A stretch of 64,000 nucleotides of DNA, from positions 32,791,363-32,855,362 of the forward strand of contig CM067306.1 of assembly GCA_034231615.1 (NCBI GenBank), given 5' to 3'. Under the pieces are notes generated by a model. It was given only the letters and a program-made list of their open reading frames with translations, had not been told where the DNA came from and did no database searches. Every line of letters begins with the position of its first letter. Position 1 is the stretch's first letter. Positions 46,901 to 58,900 of this stretch are shown piece after piece. Both the position numbers and the translations under genes were made by a program. Source of the DNA: Meghimatium bilineatum (lineage: Eukaryota; Mollusca; Gastropoda; Stylommatophora; Philomycidae).

Positions 46901-49900
46901 GAACTTCTACGATCCTGACAGGATATGAGTCTTATTATTTTCAGGTCCCATAAGAGGAGCAATAATAGTAATAATGACCTACCATACATATTCTAAGTGG
47001 CGATAACATTTATTTAGGAATCTGGCAGGGTATCCCATTCCTTAGAGCATCAAAGTGACCAAGAAGTCATGCTGAAGTTGGATGTGTCAAGCCATAAATG
47101 CATAGAAATTGCAGATAATCTTTAAACCGTGACACAACACATTATGTTGTTTGTACTATATCCTGCTAATCTTCAGGATTTTGAGAATGAAAGCAGAAGA
47201 AGAATCGATAGTCACTGACCTTGTCAGGTGTGTCTGTGGGAACATCTGCAGCAATACCTTGCACCTTTGTCTCATGTTCAGTTTTTGTGGAGAAGAGATC
47301 TCCATTGCCAACATCGTCATCATCTCCAAACAAATCTACAGCTGTAATATATCAAACATATTTTATTAACATATGTAGACGCTAATACTAAATTAATATT
47401 AGAATTCATGCAAAATTAAAGCATTATAAGACTGTATGATACATACACTTCCACATAATTTGTTGAATACTTATGCCATTAATTGGATCTCACTACACAT
47501 ATCACTTTCCTCTTTGTTCTAGAACATGCAGGTGTGGAGGGAAACAAGCGAGCAGAAAATTTGGCTGGTTCTACTTCTATAACAGGTGGTCAACTTATGG
47601 ACAGACATAATGTTCCATGAGAGTCTACATGATTGGAGGATTTTGAGCTCAATGTGCATGAGCCAGTATTGAGAATGTGTGAATTGGGAGTGAAGATCAG
47701 CACAGCACAGAAATAACACATCATGAAAATTCCAAATAGAACACTCAACCAATACAGAACAGGAACCGTCAACCACTCCACCATAAGAGATATACTGAAG
47801 TGGAGATCTGAGCACCATAATCTTAAACTTAAACCATAATCTTAAACTTTAAAACTTAATGACTATTTTTTAAATTAGATGAGCACTACTATGTCAACTT
47901 CATTACAAGATTCCATACTGTGCATACATGAATGTACAGACTTATGGTCTGGTACATACATTGTTCTCATGTTAGTTAGTTAGTTAGTTAGTTAGTCGTC
48001 GGATCATCATCACTGCAAACTGGACACATCCATAGTTGCTCCGATCTCTCCTTGAGTGTATCCGCCATCACACTTCTGCTGACAGTACCGGTCCTATGCT
48101 GGTTGACCATCATTCTTCTGCGCCCTCCAAAATGTTCACCTCTAGCAACACCGCATCTCAATCCCTGATCTTTAATCCTAGCCATTGAAAAGGAATCATC
48201 ATCCACATTCGTCTCACTCTCGCGTGTTATATCTCTTAAGGAGTTCAAAACGTCAGCGCGATCCATTGCCCCATCGCCCTTTGCCACAATCGCACACGAT
48301 GCCAGTTGATCCGCTCTTTCATTGCCTCGAACGCCCACATGTCCCGGCACGAAAATAAATGTAACCGCTTTCAAGCTCGCATTTCTCAAGGCCTCAATCC
48401 ACTGTTCACGAACGAGACCCACTTGTACCTTCTTAATCATACTCATAGAGTCACTCAAGATGCAGATCTGCGTTACTTTCTGTGTGCGTAGCCACTCAAA
48501 TGCCTTGGTCACCGCCATAGTCTCCATGGTCATACTACTCGTAGTGACCGCAAAGGCACCACTTTCCTCCTTGATCGTTTTACCTGCGCACTGAGCTGTA
48601 AAGGCCCAAGCACTGCGAACATGCCTAATTACAGATCCATCAGTGTATAAAATCACATCCCCCTCTTTGGTATTCTCACTGATTAAAGCCTGCACTTCTT
48701 TCTCCACAGCTGTGGGACACCATTCTCTGCATTCCCTGCTAAGTGATATTACTACTCTCAAACAAGTTTTGAAATCTGTGGGTAGACCTATCCATTCCGC
48801 ACCAGGTGCCACATCCTGTAATCGGCACACGCTTTGTATTACATCCTCAGCACGTCCCATCCACGACCTTCCTCTCTTGAGTCTGCTGCCTTTAACTTTC
48901 TGTATTTCGGAATGCAACGGGTGTTCCTTATCTGCATGTATTTGAAGGTACGCCCGTGCACGGCAATACTGTAATCTATGCTCAGCTGTTGGGCAGTCAA
49001 GTAGGTATCACATAGCTCTTGTCGATGTGTCTCTTGTGCATCCCAGAATGATACGCATTGCTGCATTCTGGACTCTATCCAGTCTTTCGATCTGAGTTTG
49101 GCTAAGAGTCAGAATTGCCAGTGCATATTCCACCACAGCCACAACCAAACCCTGGTACAAAAGAAATAACAATCTTTGCTCACACTGCGCAGCAGCCATA
49201 ACCTTCATTGCTGCTAAGCCTTTGCCTGCCCTTATGATAATGTGGTCAACATGTTCCCTGAAACTCAGGCTTCTGTCAAAAAACACACCCAGATATCTCA
49301 TTGTGCTAGTTCTTTCTAAACTTTTCCCGGACAACGAAACTTGTGGCATGGGTGTCTTTACCATGTGATTGTTCAAGGAAAACCACGTCACGAACGCCTT
49401 AGACGGATTAACCACTGCTCCCGTATCTCGACACCAATTTGTCAGTCTGTCCAGCTCCTTCTGTAGTTCCACGACGCACTCTTCTCGATTTCTGCCCTGT
49501 CTATACACCAGGATATCTTCGGCATATGACATCGTTCTGCCAACACCTGTGATTTGATTGCCAGCGATATGTACTGTGTATACATTGAAAAGTACAGGAG
49601 ATAGAGGCGATCCCTGTGGCAGGCCAGGGCTAATAATCGTTGGTGTAGATATCCAGTTACCACACTTAAGAACTACAACCCTGTGCATCAGGGCGGCGCC
49701 AACCCAACGCACGACAAAAGGATTAACTTCAAGATTTAACAGCTGGTGCATCAAGATATCCAAGGACACCCTATTGTACGCATCCTCACAGTCTATTGCG
49801 ACCGCACATGTCTCCATGCGCGAATCGAACCCCTCAAAAACATCCTGCGCAAATATAGCTGCATTTTGCCATGTCTTCTTTCCTGGACGATATCCTCCTA

Positions 49901-52900
49901 ACAATGTTGGTAAACACTTATTTCTTTCAAGATAACACGATACCTTCCGGGCCACAATTTTTTCCAAAAGCTTGCCAATCGTATTCTGCATAGTTATTAT
50001 TCTGTAGCCATGTATCCTGGTGTGGTCCTTCCCAGGTTTGAGTAGTGGAACTAAATAGCTGTGCAACCAGTGTTCTCATGTGTATGAGGTTAATACCACT
50101 GTGCTACATGTCACAGCTTACTAAGGAAAAAAATTAGTCTCAGAACTAGTAAACATAAAATATCTAAAACAGATGAGAAGATCTAGAAGAACAATGATTG
50201 AGATACAAGTATGGTAGACACTAATATGGCTTACATGGTTTTGGTTTTGAAGCTGGTGCCACTTCTGGTGACTTCTTCACAAGCGTCTCTTTTTCTTCAA
50301 TCTTTGCCTCTTCTGTTTTATCATCTTTTTCCTCATCGGAAACAGAAGGGGGCCTCCTCTTTTTCAGAAGAGCTGATGGGTCAAGTCCTCCAAACATAGA
50401 AACAGCACCTGCAGGTTTCTTTGGTTTCTTTACTTCAGGTTTAACTTCTTCGTCCTGATGGAAGGAACAGTAAAAATGGATGACTAGATTAAAGTTTTCA
50501 CATTTATTTGGAAATAGAGAAGGAATAGAGGAATATAAAGAATCTTTTGGTGACACAGGAAACAAGTTTAATGACAACGGTTATAAACTAATACATACAT
50601 GCATCCAGCACAACCTCTTTATAATGAACACCTTCTTTAAACATAGACAGTCACAAGTATACACATAGTATAAATGGAACATCTTGGAATGCAAGAGCCA
50701 GATAGACTTTATACCCACAAACAAACAAAATAGACGAAAAATAACTGACACACGAATAATACTGACCATAAGGCAGTAATAATAACAGTCAAAACAAACA
50801 GAGCAAAAAATAACAAACACAAGAAAAGCACACAGCACCAAGGGCAACTAGATATACAGAAATTGGAAGAACTAAGCATATGTGAAAAAAATTATCCAGG
50901 AAGTTAATGAAAAATTCGCAAAGCTACCAGAAAACATCCAGTACATAGAAGAAGAATAGAAATATTTCTAAAATGCCATCATACAAACAGCAGAAAATAT
51001 ATGCGGATATAAAACCATAAAGGCATTAAATAAAAAATAAAAGATTGGTGGACAGAAGAGGTAAAGAATGCAACGAAAGAAACACAACAAAAATACAAAA
51101 AATGGGCAACACGCAAAACACATGAAGATTACATAGCATACAAGATAGCAAAGATTAACACCAAGAAAATCATCAAATCTGCAAAAAATTAAGTAATGAC
51201 AAGAATATGGAGAAATGCTTAACAAGGATAGACAAATTGCACCAAAGATGTTCTACAAGAAAGTACAAAACATGAGAAGTAAAAAAGACATGAACCAACA
51301 CAAATAATCAACGATGCACACTGCAACATACTAAACAGGCCCCAAGAAATCATGGAAAGATGGAAAAATTACTTCAATCAACTGTTAAACTTAGAAGAAG
51401 GAGAAGTGATTACAACAATAAATACAATAGAAGAAGACCTAGAACCATACATTCTGAAATCTTAAATTGAAGATGCAGTTAAACATGCACCAAATAACAC
51501 CTAATAAAAATGCTAACAGTGACAGGTATAAAGTGGCTACACAGACTATTCAATGTGATGTGGAAGACACAAAAGACACCACAAGAGTGTAACACAGCAG
51601 TGATTGTTCCTATCTGGAAGAAAAAAGGCAGCAAGAAAGACTGCACTAAGTTTAGAGTCATATCACTCTTAAGCCACATAGGAAAATGTTTTAGCAAGAT
51701 ATTAGATAGAAGGATGCCCGCATATATAGAACCACAGCTCAACAACACACAATTGGGCTTTTGGAAAAATAAAAGCTGTACAGATGCAGCCTTTGCCCTC
51801 AAACAACTTTCAAAAAGAGCAAAAAAACATAACCAAGACTTTATTTAGCTTTCGTGGACCAAGAGAAAGCTTATGCCCGAGTGGATAGAACACAACTATG
51901 AATAAAACTACAGACATACGAGTTCCCCAACATCTGATAAGCTTATGTCAGAGCACATATGCCAATAGCCAATGTGCCGCAAGAATAAGCACAGGTACAT
52001 CCGATAATTTTCAAATTCACTCTGGCAGTATTGTTCATAACATTTCCTCTTTTGTTCATAACATACATAGATCACATCTTCAAAGTAGCAAAGACAATGG
52101 AAGAAAACAATCTGAAGGATAACTTAAATGAATTGCTATTTGCAGACGACTAAGTACTATAAGCATCAGAAGAAGAACAACTACAAAGACAAATAGACAG
52201 ATTACATCAAACATGTCAAACCTTTAACATGAAGATAAATATAGAGAAGACCGAAGTAATGCAGATAGGAAGAACAGAAAAAACACCAATATTGGAAACA
52301 ACAGACTCAAACAAGTGACAGAATTCACATACCTAGGAAGTAATATACCAAAAGACAGCAAGAGCAGCAAAGAAATACACAATAGATGTAGTTAAACATA
52401 CCAAACCCGAGGGTAAATGACACCAATCTTCAGAAACAAAAATGCAAATTTAAACACCAAAATAACACTATTCAAAACGATTATTATGCCAATGCTGTGC
52501 TACCATGCCAAACATGGACAACGACAACACAAGACAAATGTAAACTTGTAACAGCTGAAATGGCATGCTTATGAAGAATCCTAGGAATATTATTATAAAA
52601 GACCTTAATATAAATATAAATTAATATAAAAGACCTTGAGGATGCGTACAATAGGGTGTCCTTGGATATCTTGATGCACCAGCTGTTAAATCTTGCAGTT
52701 AATCCTTTTGTCGTGCGTTGGGTTGGCGCCGCCCTGATGCACAGGGTTGTAGTTCTTAAGTGTGGTAACTGGATATCTACACCAACGGTTATTAGCCCTG
52801 GCCTGCCACAGGGATCGCCTCTATCTCCTGTACTTTTCAATGTATACACAGTACATATCGCTGGCAATCAAATCACAGGTGTTGGCAGAACGATGTCATA

Positions 52901-55900
52901 TGCCGATGATATCCTGGTGTATAGACAGGGCAGAAATCGAGAAGAGTGCGTCGTGGAACTACAGAAGGAGCTGGACAGACTGACAAATTGGTGTCGAGAT
53001 ACGGGAGCAGTGGTTAATCCGTCTAAGGCATTCGTGACGTGGTTTCCCTTGAACAATCACATGGTAAAGACACCCACGCCACAAGTTTCGTTGTCCGGGA
53101 AAAGTTTAGAAAGAACTAGCACAATGAGATATCTGGGTGTATTTTTTGACAGAAGCCTGAGTTTCAGGGAACATGTTGAAAACATTATCATAAGGGCAGG
53201 CAAAGGCTTAGCAGCAATGAAGGTTATGGCTGCTGCGCAGTGTGAGCAAAGATTGTTATTTCTTTTGTACCAGGGTTTCGTTGTGGCTGTGGTGGAATAT
53301 GCACTGGCAATTCTGACTCTTAGCCAAACTCAGATCGAAAGACTGGATAGAGTCCAGAATGCAGCAATGCGTATCATTCTGGGATGCACAAGAGACACAT
53401 CGACAAGAGCTATGCGATACCTACTTGACTGCCCAACAGCTGAGCATAGATTACAGTATTGCCATGCACAGGCGTACCTTCAAATACATGCAGATAAGGA
53501 ACACCCGTTGCATTCCGAAATACAGAAAGTTAAAGGCAGCAGACTCAAGAGAGGAAGGTCGTGGATGGGACGTGCTGAGGATGTAATACAAAGCGTGTGC
53601 AGATTACAGGATGTGGCAGCTGGTGCGGAATGGATAGGTCTACCCACAGATTTCAAAACTTGTTTGAGAGTAGCTAGTAATATCACTTAGCAGGGAATGC
53701 AGAGAATGGTGTCCCACAGCTGTGGAGAAAGAAGTGCAGGCTTTAATCAGTGAGAATACCAAAGAGGGGGATGTGATTATATACACTGATGGATCTGTAA
53801 TTAGGCATGTTCGCAGTGCTTGGGCCTTTACAGCTCAGTGCGCAGGTAAAACGATCAAGGAGGAAAGTGGTGCCTTTGCGGTCACTACGAGTAGTATGAC
53901 CATGGAGACTATGGCGGTGACCAAGGCATTTGAGTGGCTACGCACACAGAAAGTAACGCAGGTCTGCATCTTGAGTGACTCTATGAGTATGATTAAGAAA
54001 GTACAAGTGGGTCTCGTTCGCGAACAGTGGATTGAGGCCTGAGAAATGCGAGCTTGAAAGCGGTTACATTTATTTTCGTGCCAGGACATGTGGGCATTCG
54101 AGGCAATGAAAGAGCGGATCAACTGGCATCGTGTGCGATTGTGGCAAAGGGCGATGGGGCAATGGATCGCGCTGACGTTTTGAACTCCTTAAGAGATATA
54201 ACATGCGAGAGTGAGACTAATGTGGATGATGATTCCTTTTCAATGGCAAGGATTAAAGATCAGGGATTGAGATGCGGTGTTGCTAGAGGTGAACATTTTG
54301 GAGGGCGCAGATGAATGATGGTCAACCAGCATAGGACCGGTACTGTCAGCAGAAGTGTGATGGCGGATACACTCAAGGAGAGATCGGAGCAACTATGGAT
54401 GTGTCCAGTTTGCAGTGATGATGATCCGACGACTAACTAACTAACTAACTAACCTAGGAATATTGCTAACAGAGTGAGGAATGAGGGCATTAGTCAAAGA
54501 ACCTGCACCACCCCAATCTTGGAATATATTAAGAGACAACAGATCAAATGGTTTGCACACATACGCAAACAACCATCAGACAGCACACCACAGCAAGCTA
54601 TGCTGCACAGACACAGTGACGGTCGACCACAAAAACGATCGACCACCGATATAAGGGAGGCGACAAATTCCACAATATACTCAGCACAAGGGTCATCTCC
54701 AGAAAACTCTTCTACCCCTGATGCTGAAAGGCAACAAAGGGTTTAGTGAATAGATAGATAGACATTTATTTGGTGTAATCAAACATACAGCTTTTTTCAG
54801 ATCATGTTACATTGACTTCAGTGATAGAACATGATTAACTAAATTACAGGTAGCTATAATACAGACATGGCACAATATATACATGGCATAATACAGACAT
54901 GGCACAGTATAGGCATGTCACAATACAGATATGGCACAATGCAGACATGACACAATAACAGCCTTGGCACAATAAAGACATGGCATAAGATAGAAATAGC
55001 AAAATATAAACATGGCAATATACAGATTTAAAAAAGGGTTCAAAAATCATAGAGGATTGACCTCACTGTACTCAGTTTCCCATAGGTACTCCATCATTCT
55101 CAACAAAGTGGCACGCTGCCTGTGGAGAGTACCACCATAGCACATAACTCCATGGCTTCAAGTGATAATCCACGGGGATCTCTGAAAAAAAATCACCTTG
55201 TAAACAGGATGACACAATCCGAATTCAAACCTATGACTTCTTGAACACAAGGCGAATAGTTTAATCACTACGTTAGGCAGATTCCCAAAATATACAGATA
55301 TGGCACAATGCAGACATGACAAAATGTTGACATGGCATATTATATGCATGACACAATGCCAACATAGCACAATACAGATATGGCACAATGCAGACATGAC
55401 AAAATGTTGACATGATATAATATAGACATAGTACATTTCACAATATAGATGGTGCAATATAGACATGGCACAAGAGACATGGTGCAATATAGACATGATA
55501 CAATATAGACATGGTACAATATAAGCATGGCACAATATAAGCATAGCACAATATGGACAAGGCACAATACAGACTTTGCACAATATACATATTGTACAAT
55601 ATAGACATGGCACAGTATAAACATTACACAAAAGAGACATCACGATACAGACATAGGACAATATAGTCATGACAAAATATAGACATAATACAATATAGTC
55701 ATGACAAAATATAGACGTAATACAATATAGTCATGACAAAATATAGACATAATACAATATAGTCATGACAAAATATAGACATAATACAATATAGACAATG
55801 CACAATATAGACATGATGCACTATAGACATATTACAAAATAAACATGACATAATATAGACATGGTACAATAAAGACATATCATAATACAGACATGGTACA

Positions 55901-58900
55901 ATATAGACACAGCACAATATAGACATGACACAATACAGACATGGTGCAATATAGGCATGGTATAATATAGACATGGTATAATATATATAGCCTATGGCAC
56001 TGCTAGAACATAGACTTATAGAAGTCATAACTACTAACCTTAGTTTCCATGACAACAGCTGACTCAGAAGTCACAGCACTGTCAGAGATGACTTTTGATG
56101 CAGCTGCAGCTGGATGTGACTTTGCTAAATGCCCAGATACAAAGAGGTCATCGTCATCATCATCTGCACCACCACCAAATAAATTTGTAGTTGTGGGTTT
56201 GCTGGGAACTATCTCTTTCTTGGCTGGTGAAGATGTTGTTGGCTTTTCTGAGTTTTGTTCTTGTGGCAGCTGAAGTATTTAACCACAGAAGAAATGAAAT
56301 GTCTATGAAGAATGTTGAATGTTACAAGAATGTTGAATGTTACAAGAATGCTGAATGTTACAAGAATGTTGAATGTTACAAGAATGTTGGATGTTACAAG
56401 AATGTTGAATGTTACAAGAATGTTGAATGTTACAAGAATGCTGAATGTTACAAGAATGCTGAATGTTACAAGAATGCTGAATGTTACAAGAATGCTGAAT
56501 GTTACAAGAATGCTGAATGTTACAAGAATGCTGAATGTTACAAGAATGTTGAATATTACAAGAATGTTGAATGTTACAAGAATGTTGAATGTTACAAGAA
56601 TGCTGAATGTTACAAGAATGTTGAATGTTACAAAGAAAGACAGAATAATAAATGATGATATCAGGAAGTGGACGTGAACAGGGTTAGGGTTAGCTGCAGT
56701 TCCCCATCGAGGCCAACTCCTTAAAGTGGAGTTGAGGTTTAGTCCAGCCAACAGAGGCTTGAAAATATGATTGGTTAGGCATCCCCTACATCGAGCATAA
56801 CCACAGTCCTACACAAGCAAGCACAGGTGCTGAAGTCAGAGATACTAGACTGAGAGGCGCACCAGCAACCATGGTATCATTCAAACCGATTAGATAATCG
56901 GGCAGGCATGTGGGCAGGCAGCACAGACCGAGAAAAACACTCTGCAAGACTGCAATACATTAAACCAGTTAAGGGAGGAGTACTCACCATTTTATGTTGT
57001 GCATTTAGTCTTGATAAAAGTTATTTGGTCAAAACATTGATTTTTGTGTGTTATTATGTGTGTTTCCAGTGATTAGCAAAACTTCATTGCCCTGTTCCAA
57101 GCTTTGCCAGTAACACATATACCAAAGTAGTAATAGTGAACAAGTAATGTGTTAAAAATAAATACCATTACTAATAAAAACATGATAGAACAAATATAAT
57201 AAAGTGAATAATGAGGAAAACAGTTGACATTTCAATCTAGAATCTCCATCTGAATGAACATACAATAATAAGAAAACAAATACAGACAAGGGTTCATTAC
57301 GCAATGATGTGTCCACATGTATTCCAACTTTTTAATAAGGGTTTTATTTCATACAGCTTCCGTGATGCGAAGATAAAAAGCATGTAGCGTCTGCTACCGA
57401 CAGTTCGATCTGCACGCAAAGTAACTGAGGACCCCCACCCCCCTAGGGTCTTCCAGGTGAGGGAGAATGTATACAGATTGATTGATGCAGCATGGTATGT
57501 GCCTTTAGTGAAAACTCGTTTCATTAAATAATGTATGGTTTGTTTTGTTAAAAATCTGGACACATCATTCCGTACTGTACCCAGAAAAGATATTAATTTA
57601 TAAATATCTTATTAACCTTTAGGCCCCTATGGGTGAGGTCACGCACCTGGAGTACACATTCCCGTGTGTCGGTGGGCGAGGCCACGCACCATACGATATC
57701 GCCCGATTCCCGAGCTCGGAACTTCACGAAGTAATGAACCAGTGATGTATAAAGCCCGCCAAACGAAGCTAGGAATACATCACAGTGTAAAGGTCAAATT
57801 CTTTTACACATTAGCGTTGTATAGAAGAAGAAAGCCGGCTGATGTTATCAACGCTTTTCGGGAGCGACTTTTGCCATTTTCTGCCATATTTTACTATCAA
57901 ATTGAGTACCGCGTGGCATGGGTAAATGATCGTGACTACATGTTCTAATTGTTGTTCTTTGTGTTTAATATGTTGTTGTTTAATAAGAATGTGTGTTTAT
58001 TCATTCAAAAACACAAAAATAATATGTATCAGAGGTGCCACATGTGTGCATAGACAATAATTACGTTGCGTGTCGGCATAGACCTAGTGTTGACCGGACG
58101 GTCATTATATGCGATTTCTTCACGTTTTATTAGTTATTTTAGTTCATATTATATTAGTTTGGATATAAAACAATACATATACAATAAGTATAGGTATTTA
58201 TGAGTATTTTATCAATGTTGCCACACATTGCTCATGTATTAGGGTCGTCAAGAAGATATATTTGCAATTTAGAAAATGGCGTTTTGCGATTTTTTTCCGA
58301 ATTTTCAACTTCACAACTTGCTCACAACTGTTATATCACACATACAACAACAACAAAAACATGATTATATTCACTATTCACTCCTTTATTTAGATGTGCA
58401 AACATTATTTTGATATCTTTTAAAACAAAAAAGATATCGCGTTTTCAAAACACCCACCATCAATAACGCAAATTTTCCAAAAAAGAATTCAGGCCCAGGG
58501 GGATATTTCTTAATTTTAATTCAGGGTCCTAAAGGTTAAATATAAACAGTAAAAATAGTGGTCAACTGAAGGACAAAAGGTCACATGGTACAATATAGAA
58601 ATGGTCCAGTACATACATAGAACAATACAGACACCAGACAATACAGATATTACACAATACAGACATGGCACAAAATGTGTATTTTGTATTTTGCCAGGCT
58701 ACTACATGACCTATTTTTAAAAAAAGATGTTTATGAAGTTACATTCTTTCTGTATTTGTTTTGTTATTATTATATGTTCATTCAGACGAAGATATCAAAT
58801 TATATCAAAATGTCAACCATTCTCATTTTATTATAATTGTTTTTATAATTGCTTTTTTATCATCTTTTTATTAGTAGTGGTAGGTTTTCGTAACACATAT

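Noticed and set aside
55158-56055. Tyr/Cys-rich frames of up to 170 codons on the minus strand
   Set aside because: Degenerate ATAGACATGGCACAATA repeats with a SINE inserted; no conserved domain.
57297-57563. 88-codon minus-strand frame
   Set aside because: No recognised family, no suitable splice context, and near a GC-rich patch by the MITE border; probably chance.
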